This document shows positions 1-10,165 of a stretch of DNA of 64,000 nucleotides, in pieces. Numbering within the stretch: the first letter of the stretch is position 1; the number at the start of each line of letters is the position of its first letter. Under the pieces are notes generated by a model, which was not told the DNA's origin, ran no database searches, and saw only the letters and a list, made by a program, of their open reading frames with translations. Position numbers and translations under genes: made by a program. The DNA is from Diphasiastrum complanatum (Eukaryota > Streptophyta > Lycopodiopsida > Lycopodiales > Lycopodiaceae). The stretch spans positions 32,227,841 to 32,291,840 of the forward strand of contig CM055094.1 of assembly GCA_029204225.1 (NCBI GenBank), written 5' to 3'.

Positions 1-765
1 TTCCATATGGAGAACTGTAAAGGCATAGATACACCTATGGAGCACACTGTAAAAGTTCCTACTAAAGATGATGAAAAATCCTTTGAGGACATCACTCTTT
101 ATAGGAGTCTTATTGGCTCACTTATTCGGTTAATAGTGACTAGGCTTGATCTAAACTTTTGTGTTCATAAGCTAAGTCAACACATGCAAGATCCAAAGTT
201 ATATCATTGGAAGGAGTCTTGAGGTATATATCTTCTACCTTGGATTATGGACTATACTATGAAGGAGAAGATCTGACTTTGATTGCTTTTTCAGATTCAG
301 ATTTTGCAGAAGACAGGTTGGATAGGAAATCCACAGTGCTTACACTATATTTCTTGGAGGAAATTTGGTTTCTTGGCTATTGAAGAAGCAGGCAACTATT
401 TCTTTATCATCATGTGAAGCTGAATACAAATCTCTTACAACCACAACAAAGGAGACTTATAGATCAAAAGGCTACTTTTGGAGCTAAAGTGTTATGTAGT
501 TGAAGATTTACCAATTATCAAGAATGATAACATTTCTGCTCAAGCTCTTGCAAATAATCCAGTCTTTCATGCAAGGAGCAAGCATATTGAAGTGGCTCAT
601 TATTTTGTAAGAGAAAAAGTCATTGGGAGAGAGATCTCATTGGAGCATGTTTCATCTTCAGATTGTGTTGCAAATCTTCTCACCAAGCCTCAACTCAAGA
701 ATATATTTATGAAGATGAGGTCTAACCTTGGCCTAATTTTGAAGTCTATGTTCATAGGAACATAA
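1..765 (+). pseudogene. Ty1/copia pol fragment: end of reverse transcriptase plus RNase H
   Basis: The first 222 bases read as the C-terminal part of a copia reverse transcriptase (motifs CKGIDTPME, FEDITLYRSLIGSL). The frame then breaks, and RNase H resumes at 478-765 with NISAQALANNPVFHARSKHI, HYFVREK and a degraded LTKP near the C-terminus. The bridge 222-478 still encodes recognisable RNase H pieces (SWLLKKQATISLSS-like) in other frames, so at least two frameshifts have occurred. The closest relative in the window is the minus-strand copia at 58.2-61.5 kb. The left end is cut by the window. It is followed at once by a polypurine tract and LTR, so this is the 3' end of an element. The family is certain; the fragment is non-functional. 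Confidence 0.9.
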
Positions 766-768
766 ATT

Positions 769-1204
769 TTAAGGAGGAGTGTGAAAATTATTAAAATATT
801 ATCTTCTTATCTCGAGTTTGCGGTCATGTCCATGGTGATTCCACTAGAATTCATGTTGTACATTAAAGGAGTGTGAATTGAGCACATATCCTTCTAGTGT
901 AGCTCGGATTTGAGTTAGATAGGTTCAATTATGAGTTGACATGCAGTACATGCAACATACATGCATGCAGTTACACATCTGGATCTATGGTAGGTGAATT
1001 AGTTTGGTTAAGTGGACTTTCCATGCACCTCCACTGTAGGAATTCGAGTCTCTCTCATGTAGGGAAATCTGGGCATGTTTTGCCACATTGTCAATATTGA
1101 GATTTTGGTGTTTTGGACTCATTCTCTTCTATGCTTGATTTTCTATCTCTACCTGAGAGCAGCCTCTTTTTCCCATACTGAACACTTAGAATTATTTCTG
1201 ACAT
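769..1204 (+). repeat. Polypurine tract and truncated 3' LTR of the copia fragment
   Basis: AAGGAGGAG (771-779) is a copia polypurine tract, followed directly by TGTGAAAATT at 780, the usual LTR start. The LTR contains a 'tctctacctgagagcagcctc' type segment also present in the 807-bp LTRs at 34.2 and 38.5 kb, so it is a diverged relative of that family. It lacks a normal CA end and stops near 1204, where integrase coding sequence of another copia copy begins. Confidence 0.7.
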
Positions 1205-2130
1205 TCAAGATTCACTTGGATATATCTTATTGCTTTTAAATCTATGGTGTTTGATCATTTTCTTATTTTAAAAGCTTATGTTGAGAAGCAATTCTCATTC
1301 AAGATTAAAGCTTTTACATGTGATGGAGGTGGAGAGTATATCTCCTATAAATTCCATGATTATTGTGAGCTTGAAGGAATTAAAAGAGAGTTCTCTTGTG
1401 CCTACTCTCCATCTCAAAATGGAGTGGCCGAGAGAAAGAATAGATCCTTATGTGAATGTGCAAAAGCCATGAGGATTGAGGCATCTTTGCCAAAAGAATT
1501 TTGGGGAGACGTCATAAGTTGTGAAAATTATCTTTGCAATAGATTCCCACATATAGCTCTTGGAGGAAAGTCACCATATGAGATCTTATATTTGAAGAAG
1601 CGTAAAATTTATTACCTTAGAGTTTTTGGATCCATATGCTTTTCCCATATTCCCTTGGAAACAAGAAGAAGGATGATCCTACATCATGCAAAGGGATCAT
1701 GGTTGGATACTCATCCACTGAAAAGGCTTATAGAGTCTTTCTACTCTCTACTTCTCAAGTGATTGAAAGTAGGATGTTATTTTCCATGAAGATCAACATT
1801 CATCATTGGAAGGGGCTGAGATCAAGTCATCTATAGATGCATCACCAACTATTGCTATTGAAGACAATTATGATGTGATGGGGTCGAGATTTGAAGAGGA
1901 TTCTCCTTGGATTTTTTCACCAAAAAGATCTATGAGAGATAGATCCGAGCCTAAGGGGCTCTCATATGTTGATAAAGGCAATCAAGTGAATCTTGATTCC
2001 ACTAATTATAGTTTTTTTGTTTCTCATGACGAGCCAAATAATGTACAAGAGGCACTCAATACCAAGGAGTGGTATGATGCCATGAAGCAAGGATATGATG
2101 CATTGATCACCAACAATACTTGGGAGCTTG
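1205..2130 (+). pseudogene. Ty1/copia pol fragment: integrase and start of reverse transcriptase
   Basis: Integrase core runs from RFTWIYLIAFKSMVFDHF through CDGGGEY (second catalytic Asp) and SQNGVAERKNRSL (catalytic Glu) at about 1205-1640. A frame change near 1640 leads to GIMVGYSSTEKAYRVFLLS, and a second to the reverse transcriptase linker with SEPKGLSYVDKG and EALNTKEWYDAMKQ (1806-2130). The homology ends at NNTWELA, exactly where a 38-bp repeat array begins. It is the same family as the minus-strand element at 58-61.5 kb. The catalytic region of reverse transcriptase is missing, so this is a truncated relic. Confidence 0.88.
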
Positions 2131-2143
2131 CAGTCTCTGAACT

Positions 2144-2278
2144 CTCCGACTTCTTCAACAACTTCGTTCATCAACTAAAGTGTCCGCGACTTCTTCCACA
2201 TCCAAAGTATCTGAAGTCTCCGACTTCTTCGACAACTTCACTCTTCAATCGAAGTGTCTGACTTCTTCGACAACTTCA
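2144..2278. repeat. Four degenerate copies of a ~38-bp tandem repeat
   Basis: The core TCCGACTTCTTCRACAACTTC recurs at 2144, 2183 (partly degraded), 2219 and 2258, spacing 36-39 bp. It lies at the junction between a plus-strand copia fragment and a minus-strand copia fragment. Confidence 0.7.
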
Positions 2279-2340
2279 GGAAAGTTACTATATCTTGACA
2301 ATAACTTCTTTTCAACTATTTCAAAGAATAAACTTTTTGT

Positions 2341-2368
2341 CGGCTTTTTCGGCTTTTTCGGCTTTTTC
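2341..2368. repeat. Three tandem copies of a 9-bp unit (CGGCTTTTT)
   Basis: CGGCTTTTT is repeated three times without interruption. Confidence 0.8.
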
Positions 2369-2439
2369 ACAAAAAAAATAGTCACTTCAACAAATGAACT
2401 GTTTTCAACACCTTCAGCTTTTTTGCAAAAAATGTGAAG

Positions 2440-3153
2440 TGAGAGAAAAATGCAAAGGTTATGATTGTTCTTGACCTTAAGTCTGTTTTTGATTTGATGT
2501 AGACTGCTTGGGACTTTTCTACTTCTGTTGTTTTGAGCCCTTGTTGACATACTGAACATGAGACGAAGAGGTAGACGAAGTGTCTATACTTCTTCAATTA
2601 TCTTCTTGCAGCAACATAGTGATAACTCTAGTAGAGTTAAATATGAGTGTGTCGTGATGATCATCACCCAGTTCTCATATGTAGAGGGCAGGCTTGAAAG
2701 CAATGTCATAATTGTGTCTTGATCGTCTATGATTGATCTGACAGTGGTCGTCTATTGCAAGACATTCTTAAACTGATTAATATGATTATGAAGAGAATCA
2801 TTATTTGACATCTTGAGTGTGAAGAATTTTCTTCGAAGATGTAACTTAGTAGTTACATCTCTCACATCATATAGTGAGCTCAGGATGTCCCAAACTTCTC
2901 TCAAAGTTCTGGCTTCAGCTACATGGCCAATCTGAGTATCTGATATATTGAGGATAATAAGCGCGAAAGCTTTACCATTTTTTGACTTCCATTTTGAGTT
3001 GTCTGTGTCGTCTTCAGACTTCACTTCGATACCTATAACAACATCCTACAACTCGTTGGCGATTAGCAAAGTCTTCATCTTAAATTTTTATAAATGATAA
3101 TTGGATCCATTCAGCTTGTCTACGATAAGACTGGCTTTACTTTGAGAATCCAT
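2440..3153 (-). pseudogene. Ty1/copia gag relic
   Basis: Reading the minus strand from the ATG at 3153, the sequence gives the copia gag N-terminus (VDKLNGSNYHL), then the UBN2-type gag region with VWDILSSLYDVRDVTTKLHL and NDSLHNHINQFKNVLQ (2752-3024). A frame change leads to TIMTLLSSLPSTYENWV near 2690. In-frame stops occur after NYHL and after IANEL. A C-terminal CKK may be the start of a zinc knuckle before the frame is lost near 2440. The primer site and 5' LTR lie just upstream (3250-4856), so this is the 5' half of an element. The same gag family occurs on the plus strand at 52.96-53.5 and 55.1-55.3 kb. Confidence 0.8.
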
Positions 3154-3249
3154 CTGGAACTTTAGATTGTCGATGATTCGATAGTCATTAAGAGAAAGAT
3201 ACAGTGTTGTGGAAATCAATTCTCTGATACCGAAACAAATTGATTCGAA

Positions 3250-3261
3250 CCTCTGATACCA
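3250..3261 (-). other. Copia primer-binding site
   Basis: On the minus strand the LTR end CCAACA is followed by TGGTATCAGAGG, which matches the initiator-Met tRNA primer site TGGTATCAGAGC of copia elements at 11 of 12 positions. Confidence 0.8.
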
Positions 3262-4856
3262 TGTTGGAAAGAGGTGTGTGAAAGATAGATCAAACTTGAA
3301 AAGAAACGAACTTGAATGAAAAATATTCGAATGACAAGAATTAGAACTTATCATGCACAACGAAATAAAGTATCTTTCTCTTTCTTCATGCATGACTACT
3401 CCTATCAATTTCGAACAAAACAATAGTGATAGAAATCACGTTCGATCTTATAGTGACCAACTTTGAGATCATTAGTATTACAGTGATTACGTAGCCAAAC
3501 ATTTTGAAGCATCAGACAAATAATTAGTCGCAAACCATTAGACAAATAATGAGTCACAAAGAACTACAAAAACGCGTACATTCTGAGACAAAGCTGAAAA
3601 GAGATAGTATTGATTCAATATGGAAGCGAATCAGATGTAAATGAGTACAACAAGTTGCGGATTGAAGCCGCATATTCTAAGCTATTTTTGAATGGCTAAA
3701 ATGCAAGTCTGAATTAAGCGCAATGCTGATAAGCAATAAGCGCAATAGCAATCTCTAAACAACTCTAAGAAGTGAAGTAGAATGCTCAAGAGTGTTCAAG
3801 CTCGAAGGCTTGAGAGAGAGAACTAACTATTCAATACTTGATCATAAGATGTTGATACTTGATACTTGTATTGATGTTGAAATATGAATAGCTATTTATA
3901 CTAAGCAATTTGGTCGTCAAAAGCGTTCATCCAATTGGCTGTGATGTGTTGGCATCTATCCAGTTAGGACTTCTCAGAAACTACTTGTTGATGTATTAAT
4001 GCAAGTCGGTGGCTTTGGTCACAAACAGTCTGTGAAAGTTTTCAGATCCTTAAGATCCAATCAACTTGAAAGATCTTTGGTTAGAAAGAGAAATACACTC
4101 CTAATCTCACCAATGTAGAAAAAATCAGCATCTACACACAAAATGAGATGCAAACACCAATAGAACTTGATCAAACTTGAATGAAATGATTATGTACTGT
4201 TGATTATCTACTGAAATGATTATGTACTATTCTTGTCCATACAAAACCAGCAAGCTACTATCATTCACACGCCGCGTGAAACCTAAAATAGCATTTATGA
4301 ATCATTCTAAATATAAAATTGCATGCAATCACCAATATAGTGCACCAATGGATAGTAGAACCCAAGAGAACCATGTATAAGCATGAAATGAGATAGAGAA
4401 GAGAGAAGATCACACTCTCCGTGAGTTACATCCATTTATAATAGGTCCAACCCTATTTGGCCACTTGGCTTTCCCTCCAAAATGTTAACCCTACTATTTT
4501 TGGGTCTAGATTGAATGTACCCAACAATTCAAATTTGAATATCCTAAAACTCGCCTCCAAACTTTCCCACACTTTCAAAAAGTGTTTATTTAAATGAAAT
4601 TTAGACTAATAAACTTTGAAAAGTCAATCTCTAAGTCTAAAACAAGTTTTGGCCTCAATATGCCAAATATGGAAGTATTGACAAAATGATCAAACTAGTT
4701 GAATCTTTCACACAGTCTGTCTGCAGAAATGAACGTAAACTGTCACTGTGAGTCATTTCGAGTAGTTATGTAGACTGTGTAAAAACACAAAAAAAATTGC
4801 AGGTCTGGATAAAAGTTGGACGAAGATTAGTTGATTAGTGAGAGAATAATCCAACA
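3262..4856 (-). repeat. Copia 5' LTR (family A), split by a solo LTR
   Basis: On the minus strand the LTR starts TGTTGGATTATTC at 4856 and ends TTTCCAACA at 3262, giving a TGTTGGA/TCCAACA inverted pair. It is interrupted by the solo LTR at 4031-4712; without that insert and one copy of the 5-bp duplication it is about 908 bp. An AGTATAAATAG TATA-like box lies near 3890-3900. A relative on the plus strand lies at about 54399-55060. The copia gag relic lies directly downstream. Confidence 0.75.
4031..4712 (-). mobile_element. Solo LTR of a copia element (family B) with TSD CAGTC
   Basis: The 682-bp segment begins TGTGAAAG and ends CTTTCACA in window orientation, and is flanked by identical CAGTC at 4026-4030 and 4713-4717. 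Reverse-complemented it aligns along its whole length with the 3' LTR at 56106-56741 (shared stretches near the start, the centre and the CCAAAGATC region). No internal element sequence is present. It is therefore a complete solo LTR left by LTR-LTR recombination, nested inside the family A LTR. Confidence 0.88.
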
Positions 4857-5192
4857 ATGCGAGGCTGAATACGTCGCAACTTTGACGATGGCGAATGAGG
4901 TAGTGTGGTTACAAATGAATTGGGATTCAACATGCATGATGATGATGGACTCTCAAAGTGCCATATATCTATCCCAGGATCCAGTCTTCCATTCGAAGAC
5001 CAAACACATACCTTTAAATATTGTCACATTTGAGACTTGATCTCAAAAGGAGAGCTGAAATTCCAGTATGTAAATCAAAGGCCATGGTTTCAGATTTGCT
5101 CACGAAGCCACTCGACAAACCACTGTTCATAAAACAAAAAAATGCAATGGGACTAAACAAACACAACAAAAGTTGCAACGTTAAAGAAGGAG
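4857..5192 (+). pseudogene. Ty1/copia RNase H end and polypurine tract
   Basis: CEAEYVATLTMANEVVWL, DSQSAIYLSQDPVFHSKTKHI and, after a frame change near 5021, MVSDLLTKPLD mark the RNase H C-terminus of a copia lineage different from those at 1-765 and 58 kb. AAAGAAGGAG at 5183-5192 is a good polypurine tract immediately before an LTR start. The 5' side is cut by the end of the family A LTR. Confidence 0.8.
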
Positions 5193-5830
5193 TGTTGAAA
5201 ATGGTGAACTTAAGCAACCATTCCCTGGTGTTCCCCGAGGATGAAGCGAAGGCTGAAGGAAAGGTGTTTGTTCTTGAAATGAAGTATATGACGAATCGAA
5301 GGCAAAAAAAGTTCGATGTGCATCCCTGCAACAAATAACAAAGACACCCTAGAAGGAAACTGAAGAGAAAGAAGTCGAGCTGACCATTGGTAGAGACGAG
5401 CATGAAGTCTAGTACTAGCACGCTCAGCCGCCAAAGACAATGTCATTAGAGGATAACTAACCAACAGTTTAGGATTAAACCTATCTTGTAAATTTTTGCT
5501 TAGTGGCCTTACAATTTTCCCATATAGGATAAGTAAAAAAGGATATATAACAGATAAAACAGATGCACATATAGAGAGACGAACTTACATAGAGGGAGAG
5601 AGAAGTGCTAGCATACTGTTAGCGTTCTAAGCTATGCATGAAAGTCTGCCAACCAGCAAAACATATTGAATTCTTGTGAAGAGTGATAGGCCGCCAACGA
5701 GCGAGACTTTGATCAACTCACTCAAAACAAAATACAAATACAATTACTCTCTTCTATGCAATCTCTCATTGTTCATGTCATTTTTCATTTGATCTGTAGT
5801 CATTTGCTTAGGATCTTGTATTAATTCCGC
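5193..5830 (+). repeat. Probable 3' LTR of the preceding copia fragment
   Basis: It starts TGTTGAAAATGG directly after the polypurine tract and contains a TATA-like GGATATATAAC near 5540. The right end is not defined by any motif I can see, so the end coordinate is a guess. Confidence 0.5.
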
Positions 5831-6306
5831 AAGCTGGCAACACAAACAAGAATACCTAAGAAGAGATATCCCTGTCGAAAAAGAAAAGAAATGAAAACAA
5901 TCAAACAAAGATCTACAGATTTGACACTTGGTCATTATAGCTCCAAATCAAAAAATCTTAGTACCTTTAGAAAGGTAAAAGAATGATCTATTGATGTACA
6001 ACAAGAAACTACACAAAAAATGAAGATTAGATGGTCAAAAATTGAATCAAAGCTTGCTGGAAATCAAAAATCAAGAAAACTAGAACAAGAAACTCTACCA
6101 AATTTAACAAAATCCATCAAATCTGATGGGGAAAGGATCTAATGCTTTGATACCAAAATTTTCATGTTTCAATCTTAGCATTCAAACATCTAATCCATTC
6201 ATTAACATCAAAATATCCATACAATGCAAGAAATCAAGAAACTAGTCAAAATTCAAGAAACTAACACCCCACTTGGAACCACTTTTCAACTTACTAAAAC
6301 AAGATG
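5831..6306. other. Intergenic, with a minus-strand copia-like primer site
   Basis: No coding signal is visible. TGGTATCAAAGC on the minus strand (6144-6155) resembles the copia primer site, with one difference from TGGTATCAGAGC. No LTR end is convincing beside it. Confidence 0.35.
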
Positions 6307-6690
6307 AACTCTTGCAGACTCGTCTATGAGCATGTCTTAGTGATATGTAGCTACAAGAGGTCCGACGAGAGTTAGTTGCCACAAAAAACTAAGGAAATAA
6401 TGTCTACGAGGGTTTTTTCTTTAAATTTGCTCCTTTGAAACTTGGGAACTCTCGTAGGGAGTGTTAAACTGTAAAGTAACTCTTGTGGATTCGTCTATGA
6501 GCTTGTCTCAGTGAGATCTACCTACAAGAGGTCTGGCGAAGGTTACTGGGCATTTTTGAAGTTTTTTTTTGATTTTACAAGGGTATGTTGAAATTATGGT
6601 TTTTTAACTGTTTTTTGAAATCCGTTGAGAACTAACTCCGCAGGCTTCTATGTAAGTCTGCGATAGTGTCCTCAAGTTGTTGCCAGTCAT
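6307..6690. repeat. Three diverged tandem units of ~160-171 bp
   Basis: Unit 1 starts AACTCTTGCAGACTCG at 6307, unit 2 AACTCTTGTGGATTCG at 6478, and a weaker third AACTCCGCAGGCTTC near 6634. Each contains TCTATG(A/T)..TGTCT; the first two also share CTACAAGAGGTC. No protein is encoded. It could be leader or 3' UTR sequence of a decayed gypsy element. Confidence 0.6.
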
Positions 6691-7029
6691 GCGAGAGTTT
6701 TTGTTCATTAGTTTGAGAGAAATAGAGTCTGATGGATTTTTAGCTCACTTTTTTCCTCCAAAAATGCATATTTGTGGGTTTTTCGATGGTTCTGATGAAA
6801 TGTCAAGCCCTTAGAGGCTAGTTTAGGTCTCCACCTCCTATGCTAGCTTTCAATAGATCAATCACTCAAAAAGAAGAAAAAACAAGTCTATATTATCTCA
6901 AAACCACCTAAAACACACTAAAATAGACAAAAACAACTAAAATGAAAACTAAACTAGTTAGTAATGGCCTACAATGACACCACTGTAGGGTGGTAGCAAT
7001 AGGTGGTGAGCAGCCCTCCGCCTATCAAA

Positions 7030-7320
7030 AGGGTTGCTGAGTTTGGAATAAAACCATTCTCAATAAGGAATGCACTGATTTTTTGGAACCAAGCTATGGG
7101 TGACTGTTTCAACCCATTGAGTGCTTTGTGAATTTTGCATACAAGGTGTTGCTTATCCCTCAGCTCATATCCTTATGGCTGTGACATGAAAATTTCTTTT
7201 TCAATGGTCCCATTGAGGAAAGTGGTATGGACAGACATCCATTTGATGGACTTCGAGATCTGCTGCAGCTGCAAACAAGAGTAGTAATCTGGTCGTCTTT
7301 CTTTCATTCTGGACAGAATT
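7030..7320 (-). pseudogene. Degraded Ty1/copia reverse transcriptase remnant
   Basis: The minus strand encodes, in broken frames, the copia reverse transcriptase pieces IKWMSVHTTFLNGTIEKEI (the 'QMDVKTAFLNG' region), GYELRDKQHLVCKIHKAL and GLKQSPIAWFQKI. There are several stops and shifts, and it is cut on the right by the gypsy pol fragment. No continuous frame survives. Confidence 0.65.
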
Positions 7321-7344
7321 TCATAATATGTCCAGGCTTACTAA

Positions 7345-9658
7345 ATGAAAACACCCATTAGAGACACTTAAGGAGCATTTGAGTTATCTTAAGACTATCT
7401 TAGATATTCTCAGACGAGAGAAACTTTATGCTAAGAAATCTAAATGTGAGTTCTTTAAGCATGAGTTATTGTACCTCGGTCATAAGATCACTCATACTGG
7501 GTTGAAGATTGATGAGAGTAAGGTCAAGACAGTGCTTGAGTGGCCGATACCGAAGACGGTTAGAGAAGTTAAATCTTTTCTTGGTTTTACAGTTTTTTTT
7601 TGTAAGTCATTTGAAGATTATGCAAAAGTGATAGCACCCTTAAATAATTTGACTAAAGGCAGAGTTAATAAAAAGAAAAAGAGAGGTCAACTTAATTCGC
7701 CTATTGAGTGGAATGATAAACTGAACCAATGCTTTGAGAAACTCAAGCAAATGGTTGCTTCAGCTCCTGTTTTACATATCGCGAATCTTGATATACCTTA
7801 CATCGTGCGAACTGACGCGAGTGATTTGGCGATAGGAGCAGTTCTTCTATAGGAGGATAGCCGATAGCGTTTGAAAGCAAGAAACTCACCGGGCCTCAAT
7901 TGCGTTACACAACTCAGGAGAAGGAATTATTTGTCGTGATACGTGCACTTAGAACTTGGAGGCATTACCTTTATGGTAGTCAATTTATAGTGTATACAAA
8001 TCACCAGCCTCTAAAGTACTTTTGTAATCAAAATGATCTAAGGGGTCGTAAAGCTCGTTGGGTTGAGATTATGCACGAATTTGATCATCAGATTCGATAT
8101 GTCAAGGGCAGTTCTAACCAAGTTGTAGATGCGCTTAGTTGGATTGGTGAACTAAATGAACTTTCATTCACCTAGATTTTCACTTATCTATATCTTTCAC
8201 TGAGAGAGAGGTGTGAATCGTATTCTCATTTTGGTCTCATCTAGAAGATGGTGGAGATAGAAATAAATGAGAGTGGAATAGAGATTTACTCACAGGGGTC
8301 TCAGTTTTCTAAGAAAGATAAGAAGATGGCAAAACAGTTTTCTATCCGAGGTGGTTTGCTATTTCAGAATGGGAAAATTTGTGTGCCAGCGGATGATGAG
8401 TTAAAGAAGAGAATTCTTTATGAGTGTCATGACGTTCTCTATGCAGGTCATCCAGGTATGCACAAGACTTTGGACTTAGAGTTTTAATTACCAAAAATCA
8501 AGCCATTTGTTGAGTCTTATGTGGTTAAATGTAGATCTTAGCCAAAGCTGAATGCTTAAAGACTGGAGGATTGTTACATCCCCTAGATATCCCTCAGAAA
8601 CGATGGAAAAGTACATCTATGGATTTTGTGGTTGGACTTCCAAGGACCCAATGCCAAAATGATTTTATTTGGGTTTTGGTGGACAGGATGACAAAGTTAG
8701 CTACTTTTATACCAGCCAAGTCAACTACTAAGGCTTCAGATTTAGCCCAGATGTTTGTGGAAAAATTATTTAGGCTTTATGGACTGCCAAGCGATATAGT
8801 TTGTGATAGAGATCCTAAATTTACAGGTCACTTTTGGTCAATTGTATTTCATAAGCTAGAAACCTCGCTTAGTTTTAGTTCTTCTGATCATCTTAAATCA
8901 TATGGCCAGATTGAGAGAACTAATCAGACTACAGAGGATATGTTGAGAACATGTGTCTCACAAGCAATCTCAGTTGGAAAATTACGTGCCTTTGATTGAG
9001 TTTGCTTATAACAGTAGGAAACATTCTGCTACTGGTTATAGTCCGTTTATGCTGATATATGGTTTTCAACCTAGATCTCTGGTAAATGTGGAGACGAAGT
9101 CTGTTAAGATCCAGAAAGTTGCAGATTTTTTGCATGCTATGCATGAAATGTTGCAAGTGGCCCGTGATTGTATTTGGAATGTTCAAGATAGAGCTAAGCA
9201 TTATGCCGATCTTAAGAGGTCTCCTAGAGATTTTAAAGGTGATGATTGGGTATATTTTAGAATACCTAAGGATTCTAAGACTATGCATACGGGGAAGCAT
9301 TATAAATTGTCTACCATATATTGTGGACCGTTTTGAATTATAAAGAAAATTGGTTCTTTAGCTTATGAACTAGATCTTCAGAATAAGTCTACAACTCGAT
9401 GTGTTTCATGTAAGTTGGTTAAAATTAAGTTTACATGAAGGTGACGTAGTTGGTTCAGAGGAAGATCTTACCCATTTGGAGGACTTATTGCTTAGTGTTC
9501 CTTTGGAACCTGAAAAGGTACTCAGAACTAGAAATAAACAATTGAGAAATCGTTCTCTCTCTAAGTGTTTGATTAGGTGGAAGAGACAGACTGAGGATGA
9601 TGATTCATGGGAGTGGGTCAAAAGCATAAAGAAGAACTTCCTTAGATTTCACTTGTAG
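7345..9658 (+). pseudogene. Ty3/gypsy pol: end of reverse transcriptase, RNase H, integrase, chromo-like C-terminus
   Basis: Reading order: reverse transcriptase thumb (KKSKCEFFKHELLYLGHKIT), RNase H (RTDASDLAIGAVL; YTTQEKELFVVIRALRTWRHY; YTNHQPLKYF), integrase zinc-finger region (YECHDVLYAGHPGMHKTL), integrase core with MDFVVGLP, CDRDPKFTGHFW and GQIERTNQTTEDMLR (D, D, E present), integrase C-terminus, and finally CLIRWKRQTEDDDSWEW, which resembles the chromodomain-like tail of plant chromoviruses. Stops or frameshifts occur near 7850, 8175, 8487, 8990 and 9336. It is followed by a polypurine tract and an LTR of the TGTTATGTCC family, the same LTR family as at 18641 and 34038. Gag and the catalytic part of reverse transcriptase are missing. 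The lineage is probably chromovirus. Confidence 0.88.
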
Positions 9659-9673
9659 AGATAGAAGTGGTTC

Positions 9674-10155
9674 AAGGGGGAAAGAATGTTATGTCCATGT
9701 CATGTATAAGGGAATCAGAATAATTTCTGACGTGGATAGCCGGTTACTCCAGTTGTATGTGGTTATTAGTTATGCTACGTCATTTCGGACATGGTCGTTA
9801 CAAATAATTATTAATCATATGAGGGCCCAGACCTATAATTGGACATAGGAGCACTTGCATGGTTAATGACTGCTCTAATGCAAGAATAGGAGGTCAATAA
9901 CTTAATATAGGCTGCATGGGAATCCTAAGGAGAATATTCTCTCCTCTTGGAGAGAATACTTACCATGGAAATTTACTTAACTCCCTATTGGAAGTTCAGA
10001 TTCTTGAGCTTGGTTTTCCTCTCCTCTCTTGTATTGAAGGGTTAGGGTATTGACTAGCCTCTTCATGTTGGTTGGGTGGTTTATGCTCCACAGGTGTCCT
10101 TTTGGTTTGCATGTGACAGGATTCTTGAAGATTTTTATTTGGTGATCGTTATAAT
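9674..10155 (+). repeat. Polypurine tract and 3' LTR of the gypsy fragment (TGTTATGTCC family)
   Basis: CAAGGGGGAAAGAA (about 9673-9686) is the polypurine tract. The LTR begins TGTTATGTCCATGTC at 9687. Conserved blocks shared with the LTRs at 18641-19156 and 34038/39543 include the start, GAGGCCCAGA/GAGGGCCCAGA, and TTGGTTGGGTGGTTT near the end. The right end is estimated by alignment with those copies and abuts a minus-strand Tat-like gypsy fragment. Confidence 0.75.
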
Positions 10156-10165
10156 CACTAAGTTG

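Noticed and set aside
2144-2278. CRISPR-like array
   Set aside because: The spacers are themselves parts of the repeat, no cas genes are present and the genome is a plant's.
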